From positions 1,812,501 to 1,876,500 of the forward strand of contig JAQISU010000167.1 of assembly GCA_029339505.1 (NCBI GenBank): 64,000 nucleotides of DNA, in the 5' to 3' direction. The notes beneath the pieces were generated by a model. The model had not been told where the DNA came from. It saw only the letters and a program-made list of their open reading frames with translations, and ran no database searches. Positions 1-8,669 of this stretch are shown one piece after another. The stretch comes from Unio delphinus (taxonomy: Eukaryota; Mollusca; Bivalvia; Unionida; Unionidae). The stretch's first letter is position 1, and each line of letters opens with the position of its first letter. Both the position numbers and the translations under genes were made by a program.

Positions 1-599
1 TTTTAAACCAATGCTTCAAGCTTCATGTCGCAGTGAAATAGTTTAGCATCAAAGTTCAGCTCAGAGATTCGACATTCTGTTCCACAAATCTGACTTAAAC
101 AGAAAGTCACTTTATTTTCTAATCCAGGTTTCCTCTGAATATTCCCACCACATTTTCCCATTCAAACATTTAGGTTGGAATGTGGGGTCAGAGAAATTAC
201 CTTTAAAAAAATGGTATTTGCTGCCATGGTGCTGTAAAGACCTACAGTCCTAGGTTACCAGCAAACTTAAATGATATTACATTGAGTCATACCTACATGA
301 AATCAATAGGAGAAGCATTTGTTATGTTTTAAATTTGCTGACAGACTAGACAAAACTAGAGCATGGATGAAACCTAACCCAGTATTTGCCATTTGCATTA
401 CTAGTCACATGACCATGACACCAGAAATCCAAGTCATGTGATATTAGAGCAAACACAGTGTTGTACAAAAATTCAAATATATTACAAGAAAATCAGATAC
501 CTTTTGTAAAAAAACAGAAAGAACATATATTAAAATATTTTTTTGAGAAAAATGACCAGAATCTTGATGCTGTAGCAGCAACTGAGCACATGTAAACAT
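1..599. other. AT-rich flank, no gene seen
   Basis: I see no convincing gene, exon or RNA. From about 400 the sequence contains scattered, degenerate pieces resembling the 42-bp minisatellite that follows (CATGTGAT/CACATGAC words). Confidence 0.5.
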
Positions 600-1060
600 G
601 TCAGTCACATGATACAACAAACCCAGTGTAGCTCTAAACATGTCAGTCACATGATACAACAAACCCAGTGTAGTTGTAAACCTGTCAGTCACATGATACA
701 ACAAACCCAGTGTAGTTGTAAACCTGTCAGTCACATGATACAACAAACCCAGTGTAGTTGTAAACCTGTCAGTCACATGATACAACAAACCCAGTGTAAT
801 TGTAAACCTGTCACTCATATGATACAACAAACCCAGTGTAGCTCTAAACCTGTCAGTCACATGATACAACAAACCCAGTGCAGTTGTAAAACTGTCAGTC
901 ATATGATACAACAAACCCAGTGCAGTTGTAAACCTGTCAGTCACATGATACAACAAACCCAGTGTAGTTGTAAACCTGTCACTCACATGATACAACAAAC
1001 CCAGTGTAGTTGTAAACCTGTCAGTCACATGATACAATAAACCCAGTGTAGTTGTAAACC
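600..1060. repeat. 42-bp minisatellite, left of the Polinton
   Basis: About eleven tandem copies of a 42-bp unit containing GTCACATGATACAACAAACC, mostly 0-4 differences between copies. Because 42 is a multiple of three, long open frames run through on both strands with a 14-residue period; these are not genes. The same unit resumes at 16266, so the Polinton interrupted this array. Confidence 0.95.
1056..1060. repeat. left target-site duplication AAACC
   Basis: AAACC immediately precedes the left terminus and matches 16266-16270. Including the preceding T gives TAAACC, which matches 16265-16270 if the last base of the right terminus is shared. An uninterrupted unit of the flanking minisatellite reads GTTGTAAACCTGTCAG, so the empty site can be inferred. 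Confidence 0.85.
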
Positions 1061-1350
1061 AGCAGCAGAGAGGGTGTATCGGACAACATTTTTAGACAAG
1101 TATTCACTGAAATCACGCTTAAAATCAATGAAACCAATGACATCAGGCCCCAAAGTCAATGACATCAGGTCCCAAATATGTGTGTGTTTCATGGATTAGG
1201 TCCAAAAAAAAAATATGAAAAAATCAATGAAATTAATGAAATCCTCCATCGATTTTTTGGGAAAAGGGACTACAACATCGTTGTCACTCACCCTCTCTGC
1301 TGCTATGGGTTAACCGAATATTTGATCCAGTCCGATACGATATCGTGTTC
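1061..1350. repeat. left terminal inverted repeat of the Polinton
   Basis: About 290 bp, the inverse of 15952-16265. The outer ~170 bp are almost identical. The middle has diverged and carries an indel, and the inner 40 bp (from GGTTAACCGAATATTTG) match again. The tip sequence AGCAGCAGAGAGGGTG recurs inverted inside the repeat at 1289-1304, so the outer 244 bp look like a small fold-back unit. No protein-coding role is seen. The inner part is an inverted copy of the last codons of the ATPase gene at the other end. Confidence 0.93.
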
Positions 1351-1373
1351 CAGACTTGGGGGGACGAAAATCA

Positions 1374-2741
1374 CTACGATTTCACAAACAGACTAATTTG
1401 TAAAACCTCCTCTTGTAAATCAATCAGATTATTAGACTGATCTGTGAGTTTGAAATTAATTTTGGTTAATGAATTATTATGACATCGCATATAGACTGGA
1501 TTCAACGGGGACTCAATTATTAAAAACCCTGGAGGAGCTGTTGGTGCAAATGAATACAAAATATATCCTTGCTGAGCTTGATTTGATCGTTCTAAATTTA
1601 TTTGATAGCTTCCTTCGATCACATCACATACTAAATTGAGCGCAATCACCGTTGAAATATTCACATTGAACGGAGCAATATGCCTGCCACCACCATCTGG
1701 GTCATTATTATGGGTCAGGATTTTTATTTCCGGTGATGTTGCTTTTTTCCACGTATCATGAATTATTTTAAAACCAATATCGATGGCATCACTGAGAGAT
1801 TTTTGTAGTTCTGGTACGTTATATCCTGGTAGTTTGACTGTGGGTATATCCTTGACGGGGATGCCCTTGCCTCCTGCAAAAATTGTTCTTGTTGTAGGAT
1901 TACTGTCACCTAATATCTCTTGAATAATTTGTGAATTAAATGTTTCCATGTCATTGATGATTTTGTTACATGTTTTTACGACACTGATAAATTCATCTCG
2001 GGTAAGAGAGCCGGATTTAAGGGGTATTAACAACAGTGAAAAATCATTATTCATTGCTGTGAAATTTTCAGCGATTTTAAGTTCGTTAACAAAAAGATAT
2101 TTCCCTCCCTTATCTATAGTGCCAAGAGCAAAAAAGATGCTAGCAATACTGTAATCTCTATAACTCTTTACTGGATTATCAGATTTTATCCTGTCTGTGA
2201 TATAATCGGTTTTTTGAGGTTCTGGTAAATCAACGGTTTCCCCCTTTGGTGGTAATTCAGGCCATCCTAGTACGGTTCTTATTGAGCTTTGATAGATATC
2301 TACGACATATCCTTCTGTGCTTATTTCAATGGCAGATGATAGTGTCGGCACATGAACTGTTATAGCTATTTTTGATTCTTTTCCAGTAATCGATTTTATT
2401 CTACGCGCGAATTCATCATTGATTTGTTCAATTTGGTATGATCCGGTTGGTATGGAAACAACGTTCCAGTCTGGGGTACCGTCGGGTTTATTCTTATTTG
2501 CAAATACCAGTGAATTATTCGGTTGTTGACCACCAAATGGTTTTGACCTAATATTTGGCCAACTGTGGTATACTCGTAATTTTGCTAGCGCTATCTCCTT
2601 CACTGGGACCGGAGAGGGGAAATTCACACTGAATTCTGGATTCGTTGAGGTTATTGAGATCATGCTTGTTTGTACTGGTTTTGTGTTCTCCACTATTTGT
2701 TGAAGTAATTCCATCTGTGTTGTCATTGTTATTATATTCAT
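1374..2741 (-). CDS. Polinton virion-type protein, spike- or penton-like, unconfirmed
   Basis: 455 aa, the last gene of the minus-strand virion block, ending 24 bp from the left terminal repeat. I see no catalytic motif. Beta-rich stretches predominate. An N-terminal segment (about residues 45-115) has the pattern 'EIALAKLRVYHSWPNI ... IPTGSYQIEQINDEF', which I recognise as recurring in a protein next to capsid genes in other Polinton-like elements. A surface, spike or penton-type role is inference from position and beta content. The ATG at 2741 is used, but Met codons at 2726 and 2714 are possible, and the start overlaps the 3' end of the neighbouring frame by up to 194 bp. Confidence 0.7.
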   Translation of the reverse strand: MNIITMTTQMELLQQIVENTKPVQTSMISITSTNPEFSVNFPSPVPVKEIALAKLRVYHSWPNIRSKPFGGQQPNNSLVFANKNKPDGTPDWNVVSIPTGSYQIEQINDEFARRIKSITGKESKIAITVHVPTLSSAIEISTEGYVVDIYQSSIRTVLGWPELPPKGETVDLPEPQKTDYITDRIKSDNPVKSYRDYSIASIFFALGTIDKGGKYLFVNELKIAENFTAMNNDFSLLLIPLKSGSLTRDEFISVVKTCNKIINDMETFNSQIIQEILGDSNPTTRTIFAGGKGIPVKDIPTVKLPGYNVPELQKSLSDAIDIGFKIIHDTWKKATSPEIKILTHNNDPDGGGRHIAPFNVNISTVIALNLVCDVIEGSYQINLERSNQAQQGYILYSFAPTAPPGFLIIESPLNPVYMRCHNNSLTKINFKLTDQSNNLIDLQEEVLQISLFVKS

Positions 2742-3192
2742 GATGTATTTCTAATTTTGACATCGCAGAATCATATATATCTACCATCGCTGAAAACTCA
2801 CTCTCTGATATAATTGTATCATCGAGCGATGACGATATCAATGAGGATAATTGCGAGTATGCAGTGGACACAACATGAAACTGAATTATGTAGTCTTGTA
2901 GTTTCCGTTGGCTGCATGAGGATATTTTTTTTGTGATTATTGAAATTATTCCAGCGATTGTTGTTGCCGCAGAAATGCAAATTGGAACAGCTATCGGAGC
3001 CATCATTGTCACTGAAGACAGTATAATACCGGCTCCGGTGATTACACCACTCACAGCGTACACAGTAACATCAATTGCGGTAATTCTCCTGCGATATTTT
3101 TTAATTTTCAATTCATACTCCTCAGACAAGGTTTTGAGTCTAGTTTGATATTCTCTGACCTGATCATAGCGATATTGCGATGATGAAATCAT
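2548..3192 (-). CDS. Polinton membrane protein with two hydrophobic helices
   Basis: About 214 aa from the ATG at 3192; an upstream in-frame GTG at 3207 is less likely. It has a charged helical N-terminus (YEYQTRLKTLSEEYELK-type, possible coiled coil), then two hydrophobic segments near residues 45-90 separated by Pro, then a basic patch and an amphipathic helix. This layout is familiar from Polinton-type elements, where the function is unknown. The last ~65 residues overlap the next gene in another frame, are Asn/Ser-rich and look like read-through, so the ancestral stop may have been lost. A motif shared with other late genes (AATTGAAAAC, 3214-3223 reversed) lies just upstream. Confidence 0.75.
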   Translation of the reverse strand: MISSSQYRYDQVREYQTRLKTLSEEYELKIKKYRRRITAIDVTVYAVSGVITGAGIILSSVTMMAPIAVPICISAATTIAGIISIITKKISSCSQRKLQDYIIQFHVVSTAYSQLSSLISSSLDDTIISESEFSAMVDIYDSAMSKLEIHHEYNNNDNTDGITSTNSGEHKTSTNKHDLNNLNESRIQCEFPLSGPSEGDSASKITSIPQLAKY

Positions 3193-3213
3193 TTTTATTT
3201 TAAACACGCTAGC

Positions 3214-3223
3214 GTTTTCAATT
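3214..3223 (-). promoter_or_regulatory. putative promoter motif AATTGAAAAC
   Basis: AATTGAAAAC reads on the minus strand 22-31 bp before the ATG at 3192 and is followed by a GCTAGCG palindrome and TTTAAAATA. The same core lies before the genes starting at 7214 and 8225. Promoter function is inferred from this repeated position only. Confidence 0.45.
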
Positions 3224-4265
3224 ACGATTTACTTAAATTCGCTACGAATTCCACATACCACGTTGTTGAGACCCTAACCAAATGTTTATCAGTAGATATG
3301 ATTGTGAACTTTTCAGTTGTATTCTTGTCGATGATCGTTGAAATCGTATTATTGACCCCAGATGAACTGGACGATGAAATATTAAATTGAGACGATGGTG
3401 TTACTAGTGTTAATCGATAAATACCCTTGACGGTTGCAGTGATATCTAATGTGTTGTTTGTAGGTGTCCACTCAAATGATCCATGTTGGATTGTGTATAC
3501 TAAGTTGTTGGTTTTCTCATGAGGAATTTTTGTTTTTTCAATGGCTGTTATCATCCTCGTTGCATCCCCCTTGATGCCTTCGATGAAAGTTTTCGTCTCA
3601 TCAATGGATTTTTTAATATCAGGGAGTTTTAGTTCAATTTTATCTAACGGGGTTCCAATAAATTTATCAATGATATTTCTACGAAATGATATAAACTGTT
3701 TTATGTGTTCTTCAATTCTAGATTCAAGTGTTGCTAGTACAACCACAGAATTGTTTAACTCGTCGTTGAGAGTTTTTAATCGATCTGTAATCGTCGAAAC
3801 GAGTACACCTGGTTTGAGTTTACCCTGATCGGAAAATAACGCAACGGTGTTCTCGATTGCATTTTGTTGTTTAACTAAAATATCATCCAGAGAGATATTA
3901 CTGGTTTTCAATTTACCCTGATCGGAAAATAGCGCAACGGTGTTCTCGATTGCGTTTTGTTGTTTAACCAAAATATCATCCAGAGAAATATTACTGGATT
4001 TCAATTTACCCTGATCGGAAAATAGCGCAACGGTGTTCTCGATTGCGTTTTGTTGTTTAACCAAAATATCATCCTGAGAAATATTACTGGATTTCAATTT
4101 ACCCTGTTTGTCTTGAAATACAACTATTTCATTCGGGTCAACACTTGTTAAGTTCAACGTCTCAGCGATTTCATCTTTAATTTTTTTTGTTATATCCTTG
4201 ATAGAATCAGAGGTTGCAGTGTCATCGGGTTTGGGTTTCAGAGGTCTTCCCCAAATATCAATCAT
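3222..4265 (-). CDS. Polinton fibre-like protein with three 31-residue repeats
   Basis: 347 aa. After a charged N-terminus it contains three nearly identical 31-residue repeats (core ISLDDILVKQQNAIENTVAL), encoded by 93-bp DNA repeats at about 3810-4110, then a helical region (about 165-245) and a Ser/Thr-rich beta-strand C-terminus (about 250-347). A repetitive shaft followed by a beta-rich end suggests a fibre or attachment protein, but I do not recognise a named family. It follows the protease gene by 6 bp in the same transcription direction. DNA-level near-identity of the repeats suggests recent copy-number change. Confidence 0.75.
   Translation of the reverse strand: MIDIWGRPLKPKPDDTATSDSIKDITKKIKDEIAETLNLTSVDPNEIVVFQDKQGKLKSSNISQDDILVKQQNAIENTVALFSDQGKLKSSNISLDDILVKQQNAIENTVALFSDQGKLKTSNISLDDILVKQQNAIENTVALFSDQGKLKPGVLVSTITDRLKTLNDELNNSVVVLATLESRIEEHIKQFISFRRNIIDKFIGTPLDKIELKLPDIKKSIDETKTFIEGIKGDATRMITAIEKTKIPHEKTNNLVYTIQHGSFEWTPTNNTLDITATVKGIYRLTLVTPSSQFNISSSSSSGVNNTISTIIDKNTTEKFTIISTDKHLVRVSTTWYVEFVANLSKS
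3810..4110. repeat. 93-bp coding repeats, three copies
   Basis: In-frame tandem repeats within the fibre-like gene. The copies differ at only a few positions, and 93 bp equals 31 codons, so gain or loss of a unit keeps the frame. Confidence 0.9.
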
Positions 4266-4271
4266 GATATT

Positions 4272-4709
4272 TTATATATCTCTCTCTAAAAAGCGATTAC
4301 TAGTGTAGTCATTTACGACAATATGTGGTGGTTTTCCCCTTGGGTTACCCAAGGAGTTAGAAATAGCGTCAAGGACATTTAATACTTCACTGCCGCATAT
4401 TGGTGGGTCATTGATTTGTTGTGTTGGTAGCGTAGAATACCAAGTCTTCATTGGAAGGGTTTTTATATACCGCATAAACTCTTTTGGTGGGGCTAATCCA
4501 TATGAATCAAAATAGACAATCCCACGTGGATCAATAGCGTATGCAACCCAGTGAGTTCCAGGTCCGGTGCTGTTATCGAGATTAATAATACCTGTTTCAG
4601 TTTTGTTTGGTTGATGTGGTAATTGATCTTTCATAAAAACACCTCTGAAATTTTTAATCACTAGTTGTTTAGCAGCATCCATTAAATCAAAATTGGACAT
4701 TGGAACCAT
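4272..4709 (-). CDS. adenain-like cysteine protease (Polinton PRO)
   Basis: 145 aa from the ATG at 4709. The frame is open to 4826, but that extension overlaps the repeat-coding end of the upstream gene, and 4709 lies just 12 nt after that gene's stop. The catalytic residues of the adenovirus maturation protease family are visible: His53 in GTHWVAY, Asp68 in VYFDSYG, Gln97/98 and Cys105 in PPICGSEVLN. In adenoviruses and Polintons this enzyme (C5 peptidase) cleaves precursor virion proteins during maturation. The likely substrates are the pVI- and pX-like proteins encoded next to it. No truncation is seen. Confidence 0.93.
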   Translation of the reverse strand: MVPMSNFDLMDAAKQLVIKNFRGVFMKDQLPHQPNKTETGIINLDNSTGPGTHWVAYAIDPRGIVYFDSYGLAPPKEFMRYIKTLPMKTWYSTLPTQQINDPPICGSEVLNVLDAISNSLGNPRGKPPHIVVNDYTSNRFLERDI

Positions 4710-4720
4710 AGATTTCTGAA

Positions 4721-5260
4721 TTAATAAACCGTTCCTGGTAGTCTCAGGCCTGATCCGTGAACGGATCTTCCGCTGTACCATGAATACGGGGTTCCTGGTA
4801 GTCTTAGACCCTTTCCGCTGTACCACGAATACGGGGTTCCTGGTAGTCTTAGACCCAATCCTTGAAAGGATCGTCTCTTTTTTTTATATCCTTGTCCAGT
4901 TGCCTTTTTCAACGCCATTCCTGCTGCAGTACCAACGGCTCCTAACGCCGCTGCTTTAGCCACCGCTGGGGCTGCTGCTGCAATCAATGCTGGTAACGCA
5001 GCAAACAATGGAAATATACCACCCGTTTTCATCATATTTTTAATAGCAGCCGCAGAGAGAGTAATCTGAACTCCCTTTTTATCCTTGAAAGCATCATTGA
5101 AATGTTTCACCTGACGAGTTGTCAGCGATAATTTATTTTCACCACCAGTCATTTGATTAGGTTTCAACGTGATTGTGGTTCCACATTTTTTAGCCGATTC
5201 TGATTGCAATTTTTTGATTTGACCAGGAGTTAACGTAACACTAATAACACTATATGACAT
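4721..5260 (-). CDS. pVI-like minor virion protein
   Basis: 179 aa. The N-terminus has two repeats of the type 'LTxxQ...KK..G..I.L', familiar from Polinton and adintovirus minor capsid proteins, followed by a GG and a hydrophobic Ala-rich helix (about 80-115) and a KKKRR patch. This resembles adenovirus pVI-type membrane-active proteins; the function is inference. The C-terminus consists of 14-residue repeats (GLRLPGTPYSWYSG, two full and partial copies), again with near-identical DNA. The start lies after an AT-rich leader (TTATATATAATG). Confidence 0.8.
   Translation of the reverse strand: MSYSVISVTLTPGQIKKLQSESAKKCGTTITLKPNQMTGGENKLSLTTRQVKHFNDAFKDKKGVQITLSAAAIKNMMKTGGIFPLFAALPALIAAAAPAVAKAAALGAVGTAAGMALKKATGQGYKKKRRSFQGLGLRLPGTPYSWYSGKGLRLPGTPYSWYSGRSVHGSGLRLPGTVY
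4735..4860. repeat. 42-bp coding repeats at the 3' end of the pVI-like gene
   Basis: Two to three near-identical units of GGGGTTCCTGGTAGTCTTAG type encode the GLRLPGTPYSWYSG repeats. The length is a coincidence with the flanking 42-bp minisatellite; the sequences are unrelated. Confidence 0.85.
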
Positions 5261-5299
5261 TATATATAATTGATTGATTCTAATTCAATGAAAAATCGT

Positions 5300-6722
5300 T
5301 CAAAGATTTTCTACTGGGGCATCTACCACTCTCATTCTTCCACCAACACCTTCGAGTAGCATTGATTTATCACTGAGAATGACAGCAACCGCTCTATAAT
5401 CAGCAATAGCACCACGAGTCACATTAGCTCTAAAGTGTATATCAACGACAGACTGTCTTATCAAATCGAGATGTTCCAGTGAGAAGTAGTAGATCGGGTA
5501 CAGATTCTTAAAATCAAATTGTGATATTTGCAAACCAGTATCAACATTTTGATCGCGTGCCATAAATGACAACAGACGATGATAAACTCGTGCAATATGA
5601 TTTTCTGTGTAATTAAGTTGTATATCCTCAGATGGTTCCTGCTGGCCGTTTATTCTCAGTGAGACGTCTTTCACACCTAATTGATCAAATATCATATGAC
5701 TGAAGAGTTGATTGCCAACTCGTGCGTTATCCTGTAACGCAATAAATATATGACGTGGCGCAGAAACGCCTTGCTTTGATGCTAGGTTCCAAGTGAATAA
5801 CCCGTTGATATTTGATTGCTTCACATCTGTACTCACGGTTAGCCAACTCAACAACGACTTTCCTCCTTGGTCCATAAATGATAGTAGTCGTTGTTCTGCG
5901 GTGATTGCTGGAGTCAACACTGGCATCCACAATGATATTTTTGTTAAATTGACTTTACCGGCATCATCATTTATATGTGCTGCAGCTGGGTTTGCTGGAA
6001 TCCTCCAAATTGCGTCGTTATCATCACTCTTTCGTACAAGCGATACTGTATGCTTCGCCCCGTAGATAACTTTTCTGACGTTTCTACAGAATCCAAAAAT
6101 ATGATGCAGTGGAATCGCACATGAAAATGGTTTACGCCCTACTCCCAACATTGCGTTTCGTGTTGCGGCTCCTAGATTGAAATTAGGATCGTTGTTTATA
6201 ATCATATCCTCGATACCAGCAGGAGCAGGAGGAGCAACACGATCATTTGGTCGTCTTATAATAAATGGATTTCCACCAGCGGTATTCTTACCATCTTTTG
6301 CAAACATCATAGACGGACCAGCCGATCTTGTATAATCATCAGAATATCTCGCTAACCCTATGATTGTGGTGGCCACATCAACATCACGATCTATGGACTC
6401 AATTTCTTTTCCATCAATGAGATATCTAACACTCTCAAATAGCGCCATAATACCATTATTGACAAAACCGACTTGAGTACCAGCTGGATACGGTGCTGGT
6501 ACAGCAGTAGTATCAGCAGCTGTTACAATTTCTCCTTCTACTTCAATAAATGCTTCACAGGGCAAAAAGTATTTACTGGTATCATGGACTTGAAGATCAA
6601 TTCTTGCTCGACTATTTGAGTCTATGGCATGATAGGCGTAATATTGATAATCGCGTACAGAATCATCCTTGCCAACTGGGGGCGTCTATATCAAACGCTG
6701 GATCATGTGACTTTTTGAACAT
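5300..6722 (-). pseudogene. Polinton major capsid protein, frame broken near the N-terminus
   Basis: The main frame (5300-6685) is hexon-like: about 460 codons with the beta-rich pattern of Polinton double-jelly-roll capsid proteins, including segments such as HHIFGFCRNVRKVIYG and YYFSLEHLDLIRQSVVDIHF. It has no ATG near its open start: a TAG stands at 6686-6688, and the first usable codon is TTG at 6565. A short frame with a good ATG at 6722 runs to a TGA at 6663 and overlaps the main frame by 23 bp around a run of five G (6678-6682). The simplest reading is one gene split by a single-base indel. The capsid shell would be built of this protein, cleaved or assembled with the neighbouring minor proteins. 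It could be a true loss or a sequencing error. A second, decayed copy of part of this gene lies at 30130-30320. Confidence 0.88.
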
Positions 6723-6770
6723 TTTATTCTATTTATCAGAGTCTAAATCGGATTTTCCATTTCATCGTGA

Positions 6771-6786
6771 AAAACGCTAGCGTTTT
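6771..6786. promoter_or_regulatory. 16-bp palindrome AAAACGCTAGCGTTTT before the capsid gene
   Basis: A perfect palindrome that contains the stop codon of the pX-like gene and lies about 50 bp upstream of the capsid ATG. Related palindromes occur at 3206-3215 (before another gene) and 12643-12658 (inside the polymerase/helicase gene). A binding site is inference. Confidence 0.4.
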
Positions 6787-7214
6787 CGTCGTGGTTTTCT
6801 AAGGCCACTTCCCGCTATCATATTTGCAATATTGCTTTGGTCTCCTTGATTTACCATCGACGCTAGTTTTTCATCTACTGCGTTATTTATTATTTTACTA
6901 ACACTTGCAGGCATTTCTTCTGTAGACGGTAACGGTTTCTTTTTTCGACTCACTAATGATGTTATTTTATCCTTCGCAGTTGAAAATGCTTTCCCGGCAA
7001 GATTTCCAACAGTACTAATACCCTTATCACGAATAACATCAATGGCTTTCATTGATAACTGTTTAGCTAACGGCATCACTTTGGGAGCCATTCTTGAAAA
7101 GAATCCTAAAATGGTATTGCCGAGGCCATCTCCGTAGTATGCTCTATAAACTGGAAACCGTGAATTAACTACATAGACGAGGGCTGGTTTATCATGATTG
7201 TAATGGATGATCAT
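6777..7214 (-). CDS. pX-like minor virion protein
   Basis: 145 aa, basic. It has a GDGLGNTILGFFSRMAP segment followed by 'LAKQLSMKAIDVIRDKGISTVG', the pattern of a small helical protein found beside capsid genes in Polintons and adintoviruses and compared with adenovirus pX/core proteins. The C-terminus (GSGLRKPRRKR) is strongly basic and shares GSGLR with the pVI-like protein. DNA binding or membrane activity is inferred. It is read with the capsid gene as one cluster; its stop overlaps the palindrome at 6771-6786. Confidence 0.75.
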   Translation of the reverse strand: MIIHYNHDKPALVYVVNSRFPVYRAYYGDGLGNTILGFFSRMAPKVMPLAKQLSMKAIDVIRDKGISTVGNLAGKAFSTAKDKITSLVSRKKKPLPSTEEMPASVSKIINNAVDEKLASMVNQGDQSNIANMIAGSGLRKPRRKR

Positions 7215-7232
7215 TATTATAAAAACAATAGT

Positions 7233-7242
7233 GTTTTCAATT
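7233..7242 (-). promoter_or_regulatory. putative promoter motif AATTGAAAAC
   Basis: The same decamer as at 3214-3223, 19 bp before the ATG at 7214, followed by ACTATTGTTTTTATAATA. Confidence 0.4.
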
Positions 7243-7247
7243 GTTAT

Positions 7248-8225
7248 TTAATCGCTATGATACCCATTTGCTAACTCGTCAATGAAATCTCGATAGGTTT
7301 TGATATCCATGATACCGCCGGCAAATAACCGTCTACAGATATCAGCTGCTTCATTAATTATTTCTGGAGAGTTATTTCCAGCTCGTTTTCCTCCGATGAG
7401 AACATCTAATCGTGATATATCATTGATAACACTATCAGGACAAATGTTTCCAATCCTTGGATTTCCTAATCCACTTCCGCTATAACCAGCTGCTTCATCT
7501 AGTTTTTCTAAATCCGTAGTTTGTAAATAATCATCATCATCATCATCATCAGGTGGTAGTTGTTGTTTTTTTTGTCTTCTTGTTTGTCTCCGTGTTGGTG
7601 TTTGACGTTTTAGTTCTTGCCGTTCTTCTATTTCTCGTTGTCGCTCTTCTATTTGTTCTCTTTTATAATTACTAATCCCCCTTTGAAATTCCTTGTACCC
7701 TATCTCATCCTTATTCAAACGACCAATCCCTTTATTTAGTTTATACAAATTATCGAACCAATCATTACTTGATATTCTATCATTTTTATACTCGTCCTTT
7801 AAAAAATCTTTTTTTGAATTATAGCTTTGAGCAGCAAAATTACCAAAGGCTTGATAATCCTTTGATTTCAATAAACTAGGTTTTTTTATTACTATTTTAG
7901 CATGATCAGTAAATTTATTCAACAGAGAAACAGTCGTTTTTTTCGGATCAGTTTGTTCAGTTTTCGCTGCTATTTTTTCGAGTACAGAAATAAGACCCTC
8001 TTCCTTTCTTTTACCGTCAGGATCATCTCCCAGTATAGCACGCTCTACCCCGTACGTTGCTGTGGTTACTGGTTTAAACAATTCTTCAGACCCCAGAGCA
8101 AAATCAGTTTGTAAACTCTGTCGTTGTTGCAGTTTATTCCGTACAGAGTCACGAATTGGTACAAATCTCCTGATTGCATCTAGTCGCTCACGAGCCAGTC
8201 GGGTTGTTAATGCTTCATTGACCAT
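7248..8225 (-). CDS. Polinton helical protein with acidic run, unknown role
   Basis: 325 aa, ATG at 8225. It is predominantly charged and helical, with a Gln/Arg/Glu-rich probable coiled coil (about 185-225), a run of seven Asp (near 227-233), and a compact C-terminal region including 'LIGGKRAGNNSPEIINEA', a pattern I associate with a protein encoded next to the capsid gene in many Polintons. No enzyme motif is seen. It probably belongs to the virion or assembly set because of its place between the capsid cluster and the non-structural genes. AATTGAAAAA lies upstream of the start. Confidence 0.7.
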   Translation of the reverse strand: MVNEALTTRLARERLDAIRRFVPIRDSVRNKLQQRQSLQTDFALGSEELFKPVTTATYGVERAILGDDPDGKRKEEGLISVLEKIAAKTEQTDPKKTTVSLLNKFTDHAKIVIKKPSLLKSKDYQAFGNFAAQSYNSKKDFLKDEYKNDRISSNDWFDNLYKLNKGIGRLNKDEIGYKEFQRGISNYKREQIEERQREIEERQELKRQTPTRRQTRRQKKQQLPPDDDDDDDYLQTTDLEKLDEAAGYSGSGLGNPRIGNICPDSVINDISRLDVLIGGKRAGNNSPEIINEAADICRRLFAGGIMDIKTYRDFIDELANGYHSD

Positions 8226-8278
8226 TATTTGAAATCAGAAACCATTTTTCAATTGTAAAACACTTTCCCACTTTTTTG

Positions 8279-8580
8279 ACATGTCGGATGATTTTTAACA
8301 CAGTCATGGAAGAGTTATTTCATCGTGAGACACCTTCTATCAATGATGGGGAAAGTCACATAATTGTATATAAAATAAATAATACTGTGAGTTTCCCCAC
8401 TTTTGTTACATGTCGGATGATTTTTGATATGGTCATGGAAGTGTTATTTCATCGTGAGACACCTTCTATCATTGATGGGGAAAGTGTCATAATTGTATAT
8501 AAAATAATTAATACTGACAGTTTCCCCACTTTTTCATTCATCAATCTGACACATCGTCCATCGATTTTTGACATCTCCTT
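8279..8580. repeat. 129-bp direct repeats in the Polinton intergenic gap
   Basis: Two copies (8279-8407, 8408-8537) and a degraded third start share ACATGTCGGATGATTTTT and TTTCATCGTGAGACACC. Each ends with a pair GGGGAAAGT...TTTCCCCAC. The open frame across them is caused by the repeat. This is the only non-coding gap over 400 bp in the element; an origin, enhancer or promoter cluster is possible but unproven. Confidence 0.85.
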
Positions 8581-8669
8581 TGAGGGTCGGCTAAAAAAAA
8601 TGAGGGTCGGAATGATAATGGTCGGGCAATCAAAAAATGATAATGGTCGGGCAATCAATGGTCGGGCAA
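8581..8669. repeat. short repeats GGTCGGGCAATCA
   Basis: Tandem short words (GAGGGTCGG twice, ATGGTCGGGCAATCA three times) lie immediately downstream of the stop of the next minus-strand gene. No coding role is seen. Confidence 0.7.

Noticed and set aside
444..1040. Long open frames on both strands with 14-residue periods
   Set aside because: They arise from the 42-bp minisatellite, whose unit is a multiple of three. No start context or domain.
1178..1396. Plus-strand frame across the left TIR
   Set aside because: Inside the inverted repeat; a similar shadow occurs at the other end (15939-16148).
4710..4826. Longer N-terminus for the protease from 4826
   Set aside because: It overlaps the repeat-coding end of the upstream gene and reads the same repeats in another frame. 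The ATG at 4709 fits the family start and gene spacing.
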